DNA of 64,000 nt from positions 1 to 64,000 of the forward strand of contig JASVEC010000049.1 of assembly GCA_030770535.1 (NCBI GenBank), given 5' to 3'. The DNA comes from Batkoa obscura. Its lineage: Eukaryota; Entomophthoromycota; Entomophthoromycetes; Entomophthorales; Batkoaceae. The first letter of the stretch is position 1; each line of letters opens with the position of its first letter. The translations under genes were made by a program, and so were the position numbers. Below the pieces are notes generated by a model. It was not told the origin of the DNA and made no database searches. It saw nothing but the letters and a program-made list of their open reading frames with translations. Below are positions 1 through 12,845 of this stretch, piece after piece.

Positions 1-484
1 TATAGTAAGGAATTTAAAGAACTCAAAGAAGTTCATCGAATTTTAATTTCAAATCTTCACTATAATGTAACTATCCAAGATATTGAAGAATTATTTGGCC
101 AAATTGGTCGCATTCGCTCTGCTAGCTTAAATTTTGATTCCAATGGAAAGTCTCAAGGTACTGGTGAAGTTATTTTTACTCGTGCTTCGGATGCTGCTGC
201 TGCTTTTTAAAAAATATCATGGTGTTACCCTTGATGGTCGTTCTATGAAGTTAGCTCTTCCTTATACTCCATCAGCTGTAAAGGCACCAATTTCAACTCG
301 TGTTAGAATACCTCGTGATATTTCTAATGATAAGAGGGCCAATGGTAGTAGAAAAGGTAATAACCAACGTCACCATAAAGCACGTCGTAATAATGATTCT
401 CGTCCAAAGAAAACCAAGGAAGAGCTTGACCAAGAGTTAGATTCAATCTATTCTAAACCTTCAACCGAAACCAAAGAAAATTAA
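1..484 (+). CDS. ALY/REF (Yra1, THO4-type) mRNA-export RRM protein, 3' part, with apparent frameshift
   Basis: The gene runs in from the left edge. It encodes one RRM: an RNP2-like ILISNLHYNVT, then ELFGQIGRI, and an RNP1-like segment GTGEVIF where ALY/Yra1 proteins have GTADV. After YHGVTLDGRSMKLAL comes a basic Arg/Lys/Asn-rich tail ending in an acidic EELDQELDSIYS motif like the C-terminal UAP56-binding box. Known family role: adaptor that couples splicing/THO to mRNA export in the nucleus. Reading starts in frame 1, meets a stop at 208-210 and continues in frame 2. Removing one T from the run at 204-208 restores the expected AAAFKKYHG, so this is a one-base insertion, either a real lesion or a homopolymer error. 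The start codon lies outside the window. Confidence 0.85.
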
Positions 485-2108
485 CTTTATTAATCAAACC
501 TCTTCTATATAAATTACAATTCAATTCAATTCATATATGTTTGGTAACTTTACAAAATTACAAATTGAGTTCCTATATTTTCTACGTAAAAGAGGAACCC
601 ATTTGGTTAATATATTATGATTTTAATATAAAGACGTCAATTATTATATAAAGGATTTTTAATTTTAACAAAATATAAGCAACTTATATAAGCTATTACA
701 AATTCACTTAATTATTTTTTTGTATTATCAAAAGAGCTAAAAATCATCAGGTGGTTCATTAACAGCTATAAATAAAAAATATATTAATAAAACAGGGAAA
801 TAATCTATAAGGAAAGAAGGTTTCTTGTATTATAATTATCAATGAATCAAGTTTTGATCTTCAGTATCTTACTGGGTTTAGTAAACTTCAATTTTCATAA
901 AGGATAAAGGATAAAGCATTATAGTGGCTAAAAATATATTAGTAAAAGAAAGTTTTGAGGATGTAACAGATATCTCAGAGGCCAGAGAGAGAATAAATAA
1001 GTAATGATAGAGGTATAAAAATTTAAACGAAAAGGTCAGTTTAATAAAAAAATACAAAAGATTTATAAGGATTTGATGTAGGTTATAGATAAAGATAAGT
1101 CTCAGAATATTGGTAATGAGTTCACTTAATTTATTATAACGAAAAGGTTAGATGTAATAAAGAGTGATTTTTAAAATAGGTATATAGAAATTATAAATTA
1201 ATAATAGGGATAATGTATTTATAAACAACGTAATAAGTAAGTTAAAAGTTATGAATCTAAGTGTTTTTGGCAAAATTGATGATTTTAAACTAAAAAAATA
1301 GTTTAATAAACATCCTAGTGTAATATCTATTTTTCATATAGTTTTATAGAGTATGTCACTTTAAATTTTAAATTTTTAGTAAATGTATTATGGTAAGATA
1401 GTAATCATATGAAACACTAAACAATCTTTTTTAATTTAGGTATATCAGTAATATCAAAAAATACTTTACCAATCTAATATACAAAACTTAATAATTTAAT
1501 GTAAATGTATTATTTTTAAGCTTTATATAGATCTATTATTCAAATCTAATACTACAAGTTCTAACATCATTATTTTTAACTTACATTTATCTTATCAAGT
1601 ACAATAATTAGCCTTAAATAGCGCCTCTTTCAGTTCTATAAGATTTCACTTTATTTTTAATAAGTATTATAAAATAGTCTGTTTCAAATTTTGAATCATT
1701 TTTTAAACTTAATACCTTATTTCATCAAAACAAGACACTTAAATAATTTTATACTAAATGAATTGATATTTTAGAATAATAATTAATAAAAATAATAAAA
1801 ATAAGTATCCTATTTCATGGTGATTGAAGTGCTTCATGTAAAAAGTTATAAGGTATTGGTCATTAAAAATTTTGAATTTTAATGAAATAGTTTGATATGA
1901 ATATAATATATAATATAACTATAATTATATATATGCTAATACAACAGAATATTAATGATTAGTTAATGACATCGTTATTAAATAGTATATTTATTATATA
2001 TACATATATCCCATTTTAACAATAATCAATTTTTTAAAAAAGATAGGTGTTTATATTAAGTTTATTTAAAAAAATGTAATAAAGAAAAGTAAAATTAAGA
2101 ATAGTTGA
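485..2108. other. AT-rich intergenic region
   Basis: About 1.6 kb between two gene 3' ends. I see no reading frame with protein-like composition, no RNA gene and no recognisable mobile element, only A/T-rich sequence with short homopolymers. Confidence 0.6.
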
Positions 2109-2793
2109 TCAATACCAAGTTTTATAAACGAAAGCTCTAAAAGAGAGAAGGCCAACAGCTAAAATAATTGCCCAAGAATATAAATTCCAATAAGGAATTT
2201 CTGTTTGAATCAAGTATTCAAATCTTATAATAGCTGGTGTTAAACAACCACCAAAAAATACAATATGATTCCAAAATAGATGTTTCGTTACATTCTTCTT
2301 ACGTATATAATAAATAGCTAAACATTGGGCAATAACTTGTAAAGTACCACCAATACTTACAGCAATAGGGAAAAAAGCTACCCCTTCAAATCTTTCATAC
2401 CATGCGGTAACTAACCCAATAATTGTTGATGAGATACCAAAGATGAAGCTTAATCTACCTAACCAAATATGCATTTTTCTATAAATTGGGCCATGAGATG
2501 GGGTATGTAAAAAATTAATCATACATATAATTGTAATTAATGATGCATTAAGTAAATGAATTATAAAACAGGGTCCTATTCCTTTAAAAAAATAAGGAAT
2601 ACCATGTACAAATATAAACCAAAAACCTAAACTTATCCCTAGTAATAACCAGATATTGAAATTAATTTTCCAAATCGCTCTGTTAATATTGTCTTCTTTG
2701 ATTCTAATATATATTTTTTATTAATAAATGATATTAATAAATAAGATAAATAGGTAGATAGAGATAGACTTACAAATTAGCTTCTGCGTTCAT
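2109..2793 (-). CDS. DUF2306-like multi-pass membrane protein
   Basis: Two exons, complement 2774-2793 and 2109-2703, joined by a 70-nt intron with GTAAGT donor and TTAG acceptor. The frame closes exactly, giving 204 residues. The short first exon gives MNAEANL, and the acceptor restores phase at the next codon. About six hydrophobic segments are visible. The motif HIWLGRLSFIFG, followed by KKNVTKHLFWNH and PAIIRF, resembles the H-x-W-x-G-R and (K)xHxxW...R pattern of bacterial and fungal DUF2306 membrane proteins. Their function is not established; conserved histidines have led to suggestions of haem or metal binding. The family call rests on motif memory only. Confidence 0.55.
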
Positions 2794-3908
2794 TATTTTT
2801 ATTTTTATTTTTTTGGCTCACTTTGTCTATATATACTATCTCAACTGCATGTTTATAATTTCAATCTATCTCAAACATAAACTAATAAGAAGGATTGAAT
2901 TTCTATTCTTACTATTTACTCCATAATATACAATTCTAATTAATGTTTAAAGGGTATTTAATTATAGCGCTTCTAAGTTTAAAAGAAGCTTTTATTAATT
3001 AATAATGCCGCATTTACTAAAGTTGGTCAAAGGCATTTTAAACTAAAATAAAAAAACCGAAGTTCTTGTAAAAAATAATACCATTTTCATTTTATGATTA
3101 TCATAGTAAAAGATTATCTTTTTGTGAGTTTAAATTTTATTGTTCAAGACCAAAAGTTTCTAATTCGATTCTTGTTTTTAGTTTTACTTTTTAATTTGCA
3201 ATAATTTTCAATAAAATTTATCTTTTAGTATTCTCATTTTATAGAATAGGTTAGTTTTCTATTCGTTCACTTCATAACTCGACTATTTATAATAATGTTA
3301 TAAATTCAATTATGCTATTACAACAGTATAAAGTCAACACAGTTATACAGAAGTTGATATAAAAATTAAGTAATAGGTTATTTATTTTAATAATAAAATC
3401 CTAATAAAATATTTCTTAATTTTCAATTAAAATTTCTAATTAGACCCTAATTAAGAATTAACGAAAGTAATAATCAAATTAGATTCGTGCTTTCTGACTG
3501 TTTAAAATATGTGTGAGGTTTAAAAGTAAATAAAACTAATTTATTTATTTTTATCTCTTAATTACTGAATAAAACCAAATTAGAATCTTTTGATACATTA
3601 TAAATTGCATAAACACAGCAGTTAAGATGCTTTTATGCAATTATTATTGATTTTTATATAACAAAACAAAACAAAACTCATTAGTTAAATATTGAAACAA
3701 AGAAAGGCATTTGCATTTATACATATTTTATTTAAAAATTTAAGTTTATTAAAATGATCAAAACAAAATTCAAAGTAAAGCAAGCCACTTTTAATCACAA
3801 ATTAATCAATTTCTTTAAATTTAGTAGTCATCTCTTTAATTGGCTGACACAAGAATTTTAAAAAATATCAACAATTCAAAAAAGTTCTTTTTATTTAATT
3901 TAAATATA
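2794..3908. other. Intergenic region, head-to-head promoters
   Basis: The 1.1 kb between the divergent starts of the DUF2306-like gene and FNIP. Very AT-rich; no gene, repeat family or clear promoter motif seen. Confidence 0.5.
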
Positions 3909-5395
3909 ATGTGGCAAAAAATATTTGGTAGTCAGGATAAAAAAGAAGAATACAAAGATTCAGTAAATAAAGTGAAGTAAATTTAAAATTAATAAATAAT
4001 AAATAATAAATAATAAATAATAACAAACAATAAATAATAAATAAAATTAATTTTAATGAATTAGATTTGAACCTCCCAAAGTTTCACAAGAAGAATTTCG
4101 ATTTTTAATTTGTATGGATTTAGGAGATAAAAATAAAGTGACTTTATATGATAGTGAATTATATGAAAAGTAAACTAATTTATATTTATAATATATAATA
4201 TATAATATATAATATATAATAAATTTAATAATTTAACTTTATTATATTAATTAGTCCAGAGCCAATGGATCAAATACCAGTAAGTTAATGCATTATAAAA
4301 CCAAAAGTAAGTTAATTAACCACTCAAATCAAATTAAAGCGTAGAGTTAGTAACTTAGGTATTATTGGGGATATGATGTTTGGTACAGTACCTATGGCCT
4401 TTAAAGGGACAACAACTAAATTACATCCTATCAATGGCAATGTACAACAATTATTAATTACTATATTATTTTCATTAAATGCAAATAATGCTATAACTAT
4501 GAGTAATAAATTTATATATAATAATAAAGAAGGAAAGAAAAAAAGAAAGAAAGGATTAATATTTAAATAATTTTTATTTATAGATAATACAGAGAGTGAA
4601 AAAAAAGGATTAACAATACCATTAAAAAAAGAGAATAGTATTAATGAAGATAAATTATCCGATAACGATAGTATAACTAATTCAGAGCATTTATCAATGA
4701 ATAATTCATTAGCCAGTTCATTATCTTCTTTTCATAATGTTCATTTAGATAGAAGATTAAAAAAAACAAACATGACTTCAATTGATCAAGGACGATTTTT
4801 ACCATCTACTTTACCAGGTGAAAAAAATCAAGAGAATGTAAGTTATTATCTTATTAATTCTATAATAATAATATTTTTATTTATTATTAAGGTCAATTTA
4901 GAAGGTAAAAGTAAAACAATAATATTTTCAATTGGATTATTAATTAATATTGGTAATAATCGAATTTTAAATGAATTTATTTATTCTCATTATTCATTAA
5001 TTGAAATCAAATTATATCAATTATTTAATTATATTAAATATAATTTAAGTTTACAATGTTTGAATAATTTTAAATTAAAAACTTCAATTAAATTGGATCA
5101 TTCAATATTAGATGAAATTCATTTAAAAGTTAAAAAATTTAAGTTAGATTTTATTAATTTATATTCAATGGACAGAATTCAAGTAAGTAAAAATTATTAT
5201 TTAATATATTCATATTTAATATATTACATTTATATAGAATCCATTATGGTTAAATATGCAATCTTTTCCAGAAAAAAAACAAGATTATACTAATTGTTTA
5301 TTACAATCTCTATCTTTTCTAATTACTAATTATGATTTAAAATCGTATAATTTGTAAGTTTTTATTCTATTTATTATTATAAAATATCATAATTA

Positions 5396-5426
<31 letters not shown>

Positions 5427-6017
5427 TAATTTATTATTATTGTTATTATTTAGTTTTATTTCATCCTTAATTACAGCTGTTTTATCTACTCATTTATCTT
5501 GGGTACCTATTGTACCATCTGAGTTTTATAAAGTAAAGTTTTATTTTATTTTATTTTATTTTATTTAATAAAATAATAATATTAATTATTCTATTTAATA
5601 GGGTCAAAATCCAAGTTTAAAATTAAGCTACAATCCTTTATGGGCTCAATTATAGTAAATTAGAATTTACTTTAATCACTTATAATTCTGTTAACTTAAA
5701 CCTCTTTTTTAGTGATTTATATGGTTGTATTGGAATATATAATAAATTAAGTCGAACAATTTTAATGGGCAAAAATGATAAATTAATGGATCAATTATTA
5801 TTTTTATTAACTTATTTTATACGGTGTAATGATATTATTATTAAATCTGAAAAATGTCAATTTGATCAAATTGCTAAAAATATTCATGATATTATGGATT
5901 TAAATAAAGAAAAAGGTAATAAATATTTTATTCTTGTTTTTAATTTATATAAAGTTAAATTAAATTAATTATATATTTTAGATGAAAATAAAGAAAATAA
6001 AGAAAATGGAGAAAGTG

Positions 6018-6072
<55 letters not shown>

Positions 6073-6954
6073 TGAAAGTGAAAAAGAAAAGGATTTAAAT
6101 ATTAAACAATCTAATAGTTATGAGAGTACTACTACAGATAGTAAAAGTAATTATACTGACACTATTAATCCTTTTCAATATAATAGTGAATTTATTCAAT
6201 TAAATAATATGATTGAAACACTTGTATATCCTACTATAGAAACATCGGATATTCACTTTTTATTTTCAAAATGTTACGCACGATCATTATTATGTAATTA
6301 TCATTCACATTATTTATCTGATCCTGTATTATTTGGTATGCCAAATGATATCAAAAATATAGAATTAATTCAATTAGACTTATTAAATTCATTGAAATTC
6401 CCAATTGATGAACATTTATCTCAAGCTAATTGTGTTGTAGCGGATACTACTAATTTTCAAGTAAATTTATTGGGATGTGAATTAAGGTAATAATAATAAT
6501 AATAATCCTTTTTAAATCCTTTTTAAATTCTTTTTAAATTAATGCAAGTTCTAATACTTATTTTAATTCTAGTGAAGTTGAGAATACCCCAAAATTTCAT
6601 ACAAAATTAATTCAACCAAGTCAACATATCTTAGAAACATTACAAGAAACTTATCAATTATTTAAATTTGGTATGTCATCCGAATCTTGTACTCAATATT
6701 TAGAAGATCGTTTACGTCAATTACATTATAAATCTTTATTATTAGCTTCTTTATTAAGATCTAATTCTATTGATTTTAATTTAATTAATAATTTATCTAA
6801 AACTTTAAAGTAAGTTAATAATAATTTAATTTATTTATTTATATTAATATATTTTTAATTTTATATAATTCTCAGCTGTCATGAATCTGATTTACCAATC
6901 ATTGTTTCTATAACAAAAACATATGATCCATTAGCTAATCATTTACCATGGTGA
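3909..6954 (+). CDS. Folliculin-interacting protein (FNIP/Lst4 family)
   Basis: Thirteen exons: 3909-3976, 4065-4169, 4255-4279, 4340-4502, 4584-4837, 4892-5182, 5238-5353, 5454-5532, 5602-5654, 5713-5915, 5982-6486, 6573-6809 and 6876-6954. All phases close, giving 725 residues. Family hallmarks in order are an N-terminal longin strand (EFRFLICMDLGDKNKVTLYD), then MMFGTVPMAFKGTTTKLH, matching the FNIP block MLFGSVAMSYKGSTLKIH. A DENN-like middle contains YQLFNYIKYN, and the C-terminal block SESCTQYLEDRL is followed by HESDLPIIVSITKTYDP. FNIP pairs with folliculin and regulates RagC/D GTPases at the vacuole or lysosome in amino-acid signalling to TORC1. Length resembles yeast Lst4 more than animal FNIP1/2. 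A run of 17 Asn codons lies at 6020-6070. The stop is only 24 bp from the convergent VPS53 gene. Confidence 0.87.
6020..6070 (+). repeat. Coding (AAT)17 microsatellite, poly-Asn
   Basis: Perfect trinucleotide run inside FNIP exon 11, encoding 17 Asn between acidic segments. It lies in a variable linker, so length changes in steps of three should be tolerated. Confidence 0.9.
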
Positions 6955-6978
6955 TTAAAAAAAACATTTTAATTTTTT

Positions 6979-9937
6979 TTAATTTTGTAAATTGGAAGGT
7001 GAAGAACGTTCTCTTATAATAGGTAATGCTAACATACGACGAAAGTTTGTACCAATAGATTTATCTTGAGAAGAATCTAAAGAATTTCTTTTAATATCTA
7101 AATTGAATCCCAATCTCGATTGTAATTCTTGTCGTAATAAGTCTTGATCTTTTCGTTTAATATTCTAATTTAAATAATTTTATTAGTATATGAATTAAAA
7201 TTAATTTTATTTTAACTTTAGTTTAATATTATAAATAAAATAGAATTTAAATTTAAATCCTATTATTATTATTTATATTTTAAAATGTTTAATTTGAACT
7301 TACTTTAACTTCCATAACTCTTAAAAAAAATGGAAATTGAGGTTCCGTTGCAATTTCTAATAATAAATCCATAAATTTTTGAACTTTTATTGAATCTTTG
7401 ATATCTTCTTCATTTAATGGAAATTGAATTAAATTTAAATATTTTTTGATTTTTTGATTATATAATTCATTATTACGTTTTTTAAAACTAGAAATTAAAA
7501 TAATAAAAGATTGTTAAGTCACTTAGATTAGTATTAGTTTTTTCTATTATTAAATAAAAACTTACTTTTGTATTAATATATTATTTTCATTAGTTTCAAA
7601 TGTTATCATTTCATTGAATTTATTCATTAATTTATCTCCATCCTCTAATAACTTTATAAAAATAAAACAAAAATAAAATAAAATAAAATAAAATCTTTAC
7701 TTGTCTAATAGCAAATTCATTTAATCTCTTCAATCTGAAAATAGCTTCCATCCATTTAATAATAAAACTCCTATGATAAAAAAATTAATATTATTAATTC
7801 TAATTTTCAACTTCTTTTTTTTCTTCTTCTTTTCTATTATCTATTTCTTATTTTACTTACTCAACAAATCGATTACAAAAAGCATGGTAATAACTTGAAT
7901 AGTTTAATTCTTTTTTTAAATTATTATTAAGTAATTTAATAACATTTAAAAAATGAGTTAAATATTCTGGATACGATGATAAATGACTCCATGTCCCCCA
8001 CATCATTTTAGAAAATTGCAAATACCCTGCTTCCATTAATTGCTGCCCTCCTTTAACTATTGTATTGAGGATATGACTTAAATATCTAAAATAAGTTATT
8101 ATTATTATTATTATTATGAAATTATTTGGTCATTAATGTAATATAATAGGATAGAATAACTTACTGATTATATAATTCCATTTCCTTTTCAAAATCAATT
8201 TTTTCGAAATAAGTTTCATCTAATGTTTGTTCTAATTTTTCTTGTAATGGTAACATAGAATCTAAGCAATATTTAGTTGAATTTAATACATGACATTGAA
8301 ACTTCAATTCTTCTTCTGTTGTTATTTTTTTATCAAAACTAAAAAGTAATAATTAATAATTAAATTGAATTAAACTTTTATTATTAATTAAGTATACAAT
8401 AGTCTTACTTTTTTAATACTAAATTTAAATATTGTTGAAAATATTGTTGAAATAATTTAGCTAATAATATCAGACATTTACCCCCATTTACTTTTGATAA
8501 TGTATTCAGTGCTTCTTGATATTTCAATAATAAATGAGTACTAGATTTAAATACAATTACTTGAGAATCCTCATCAATTTCAACATTATTTTGACTTTCT
8601 ATAATGAATTGATGTAATTCTTCCTGTTCTTTATCAATAAATCGATTTAAATAAGGTTCAAAATAACAAGAAATAAATCCTTGAAATGGGATAGCATCAG
8701 GTCTATTTTTAACTTGAAATTTAAGATCTAATTGTTGTTCAAACTGAATTGTTAATAATAAAACTTTAATCATTAAGTTGATGTCTTGATTTAATTCTAA
8801 TTGATCTGTTAATTGAGTACTTGTAATTTCACAATATCTTTTACAAACTAATTCATTAAGGTACCAATGTTGAGGAAAGAATTGAGAGTGTTGATTATCA
8901 TATTCTGATAAATAAATTTTTAACCAATTAAATCTTCTTTTTATATATTCTAATTCACTTAGTTCTTCATTTGATTGAAATAATTGAATATATTCATTAA
9001 TTTGTAAATTAACATAATATTCTATTATCATTTTTTTCCCTTGTGTATGAATATAATCAATCATATTACATGCTTGTTTTAACCAAATATTATCTTTATT
9101 TTTTAATTTTCCATTACTATCAAAACTTTGTTTAAAATCTTCATATATAATTAACATTAATTTATCTTGTAATTGATGAATGACTTCTCCTAATTCATAA
9201 ATTGGACGTATCTTTTTAAAAGTTTGAAAATTTAAAAATAATTCAATAACAGCCTAAAAAAATAAGATTAATTTTATAATATTCTAAATTAATTATTGAA
9301 AATAATAATTACCTGCATCAAATGCCCTGAAGTTTCGTAGTCTTTAAATTCAATACTTTGTTTTAATTTATCTACTGCAGATACTATATTTTATAAATAT
9401 TGATATTAATCCTCATAAAAAAAATCAAGTTGAATTTAACTACCTAACATCTGTAACCTTTTAGAAAAAGTAATACAAGCAATGATATTTTTTTTAGCCA
9501 AATCCAAACCTTTAATACCTTCAGTAACTTGTCTGACACTTAATTCTGCAACCTCAGAAGAGTTTCGTAAATATTGAATTTTTTCTATTAACAACTAGTA
9601 GGAAATAATAATAATAAGATAAATGTTATGTTTATTATATAAATGAATTTATATTCCGACTTACTTTTGTTTCCTTTTCTCCCTTTAGCATTTTTAATTT
9701 GTGATCTTGTGCTAATTCTAATTGTTTAATTAATAAACTTTGTAACTCTTTATCCACTGATTTTAATTTCATATGGATATTATATTCCATTAAATCTAAT
9801 TGAGATAAATCCGATTCTATTTTTATATCAAAAAAGTATTAGTATCTTTATTATTATTATTATTATTATTATTTACCATCTTCAATCAATTCATTGATAA
9901 ACTCATATTCATTAAAATCATTAGCATCTATATTCAT
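6979..9937 (-). CDS. VPS53: VPS53, GARP/EARP tethering complex subunit
   Basis: Multi-exon gene starting at complement 9937 with MNIDANDFNEYEFINELIED, the usual short acidic N-terminus before the coiled-coil region. The longest exon, 8405-9157, carries family blocks: FDSNGKLKN, IHTQGKKMIIEYYVNLQINE, RRFNWLKIYLSEYD, FFPQHWYLNELVCKRYCEIT and FISCYFEPYLNRFIDKE. These match human VPS53 segments such as RRYAWFKRLLKTYDEEH and VSVYFEPHLKVYV. Later exons give the helical C-terminal part, with the last exon ending in a Ser/Asn-rich tail and TAA at 6979-6981. GARP tethers endosome-derived vesicles at the trans-Golgi; EARP acts in recycling. The gene is convergent with FNIP and divergent from the dioxygenase gene, whose start is 233 bp away. 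Confidence 0.87.
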
Positions 9938-10170
9938 CTCAGATTTTATTTTTATAATTTAAAAAAATAAAATTTAATTTTTTAAAAAACAACGCTATTT
10001 TAATTTATTCTAAGCCACCAAGGAATTCTACCAATAAACTAAACTTCCTTCAATTTACCAATGATGTAGACAAATTGAAAATTTTCGGTTCTGAATAACG
10101 TAATAAATAATATAAAAGCGATATTTGAACTGCAAAAAAAGGTATTTCAATTTGTCTCAATTCTAAGATC

Positions 10171-11501
10171 ATGCTATTAAAACAACTTCATCTCACTAGA
10201 TTCAATTCTTTCTATCAATTAATTCGAAATTATACAAGTAACTTCACCAATTTTATTTATAGAACCTAATCCTCTAATAATTCTCTTATTAGCTTATAAA
10301 CATGACAACATAAACAAAATCATATCACTAACACTCCCCAATGCAGCTGTGAAACAGCTAGATTATTATTGGTTACGAGATAATTGTACTTGTCCTCAAT
10401 GTATTGATCCAAGTAGTACTCAAAAGTTACATTCTAGTGGAGAAATTAATTTGGATTTAAAATTAAAAGATATGAAAGTTGAACAAAATCAATTAAAATT
10501 ATTATGGGAAAAAAATTCATTAATAAATGAAGTAGAGGAGGAATTAAAAAAGGGAAAGCTTGAAGAAGGTCATAAAACTGTTTATGATTTGAAGGATTTA
10601 ACTGGTGAAATGGAACCCTTATTAAGTGTTCCTATTAAAATTTGGGATGATACAATCCATTTAGAAAACATAACATTTGATTATCAACACTACCTCAAAG
10701 ACCCTAAATTACCACTTTTAAATTTATATAAATATGGTATAGTCTTATTAAGTAATGTAGAATCTGGAGAAAATATAGTGAATAAGATAGGAGAAAAAAT
10801 AGGACCTATTATGAGTACTTTTTATGGTACTAATTGGCATGTAAAAAGTGTAACTAAGCCTAATAATATAGCTTATACTGGGTTAAAGCTGAATTTTCAT
10901 ATGGATTTATTGTAAGTATTATTATTATTATTATTCAATTTTTATTTTTGTTTATATCATATTAATTTTATATTATAATGATAGATATTTTGAATCCCCA
11001 CCAGGCATTCAACTATTAAATTGTCTTGAAAATGAAGCTACTGGAGGTAATAGTTTATTTTTAGATGGGCTAAAAATTCTATCTGATTTAAAACATCAAT
11101 TCCCAGAATATTACAATATATTACAACAAACTCTAGTAACTTACAAATATAATAATGATGGTCATCATATGATTTTTAAACGACCTATTATAGAAGAAAA
11201 TCATAACTTTAATTCATCACCCAATTTCAATTATGCTCCACCCTTTATGGGTAAACTGGATCTAGTCAATATTAATCAATGTCAATTATTTTATAAAGCA
11301 ATGAGTAAATTAGATGAATTAATATCCCAAAATCAAATTTTATTAAATTTTAAATTAAATAAAAATACTTGTGTACTATTTAATAATCGACGTTTATTAC
11401 ATGCAAGAGAAAAATTCGAAACTTCAGGTAATCGACACTTTAATGGCACTTATGTAGGTTTGGATCCCTTTTTAGATACTATTCGTAAACTGATTAAATA
11501 A
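10171..11501 (+). CDS. Gamma-butyrobetaine / trimethyllysine dioxygenase family (carnitine biosynthesis)
   Basis: Three exons, 10171-10237, 10293-10911 and 10985-11501, giving 400 residues with all phases closed. The start at 10171 gives MLLKQLHLTRFNSFYQLIRN, a basic, hydroxylated presequence typical of mitochondrial import. A 55-nt intron then leads into the conserved part. The N-terminal DUF971-like domain has WLRDNCTCPQC with Cys ligands for zinc. The 2OG-Fe(II) oxygenase domain shows HMD (iron His and Asp) next to FESPPGIQLLNC, and LFNNRRLLHAREKF with the distal His and a following Arg for 2-oxoglutarate. The enzyme hydroxylates trimethyllysine or gamma-butyrobetaine using O2 and 2-oxoglutarate. 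A mitochondrial presequence would favour the trimethyllysine enzyme, but sequence alone does not decide. Confidence 0.82.
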
Positions 11502-11603
11502 TTATTAAATTAATTGAGCTTTAAAGTTTAAAGTTTGTTACTTTTATTTTGATTATTACTATTATTATATTTATTTGTTTTATTTATTTACTTATTACTA
11601 TTT

Positions 11604-12845
11604 TTATTTCATTTTTTTCAATTCTTCGATCGCTTTTAATAAAAATTCAATAGCATGATCCGGTTCATTGTAAGTTAAGCTACTTAATGCATTTTTAATC
11701 AACTTCTTTCCTTCAGTTTCTGCTTCTTGTTTTCGATTGATATCATCATAGTTAATTTCATTAGCTATCGTATCTCTATTATAACTATTATAACTATTAT
11801 TATTATTAATTATAGATTGTTGATTAAAATTAGGAGTTTGTTGTTCATTATTAATTTCTTTAAAAGCCTTATTGTCATTACTAAAGCTAAGCTTAGTCTG
11901 TTGTTCGTTTGAATCCAAACCATTTTCTTCCGATTTAGTAATTGGACTAATAGGTGGATATTGTTGTGATAAATTGCTCCATTCATTAGGTGGCTCGATT
12001 GGTGTATGCTCATTTGGTGGAATATACGCTTCTTCTCCTAATTAATAAGTGGAAATATAAAAACATTTAAAAAAATTTATATTAAATTCAATTTACCTTT
12101 ATTCTTTATACCTTCTTTCATTAATTTATTCACTTGTACTGCTTTGTACTTACAATATGTCATCTTTTCTTCTAGCTTAAAACAAGTATTAGTTAATTTT
12201 ATATAAAAAATAACCTAGTTTTTCTATTGATTGTTCCTTACCTCTGGATCTTTTTCTCCACAAGTAATAATTAGTATTTCTAAAAAATTACCAGCAGCTA
12301 AATAAGCCATAGAGGTTTTACTAATTTATTATTAAATCTTTTTTAGAAATATCATATACATAAATCGACTTACGCATCATAAGCTTTTTGATGAAATCCA
12401 TTCTCTGCTTTTTGAAACGCTTGATCTATTACTTTCTGTAATTGTAATTTAGCTTCATCATCATTGACTAAATATCCTTTTTTTAATAATAACTCTTTTT
12501 CCTAATAAAAATAAATTATTTGATTCTGTTGAACTTGACATCAGTTTTTATTCCATTTGATGCTTTTTATTACTTTAAAATATTTCACTTACTTTCTCTG
12601 CCCTATCCATTAAATTACTTAAATAAAGTTTACTATCATCTTGCATTAAATTTAATCCCATTGACTTATTAATCCCATGTAACAAACCTAAATACAGAAA
12701 ATTGTTTTATTATTAAATGATAATTAATAGTTAATTGAATTGATTATCACTTACAATAATAAGATACCAAGGGTAACTTCCCTTTAACCTCCTTTGATCT
12801 TGTTAAAAATTGATTGATACTCTTTAATTCTACAGGTAAATTCAT
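11604..12845 (-). CDS. VTA1: VTA1/LIP5, activator of the Vps4 ATPase
   Basis: Multi-exon gene starting at complement 12845 with MNLPVELKSINQFLTRSKEV, then a PLVSYYC segment, the classic start of the VTA1 N-terminal double-MIT domain. Following exons give NLMDRAEKEKELLLKKGYL, AENGFHQKAYDA and a block resembling the human FLEILTVFGEL region. An Asn/Gln/Pro-rich linker separates this from the C-terminal VSL-type helix pair, EGKKLIKNALSSLTYNEPDH then AIEFLLKAIEELK, which binds Vps4. The protein stimulates Vps4 in ESCRT-III disassembly on late endosomes. Ends 102 bp from the convergent dioxygenase gene. Antisense frames in the linker are shadows of its Asn codons. Confidence 0.87.

Noticed and set aside
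11727-11912. Plus-strand frame opposite VTA1
   Set aside because: Antisense shadow of Asn/Asp codons in the VTA1 linker.
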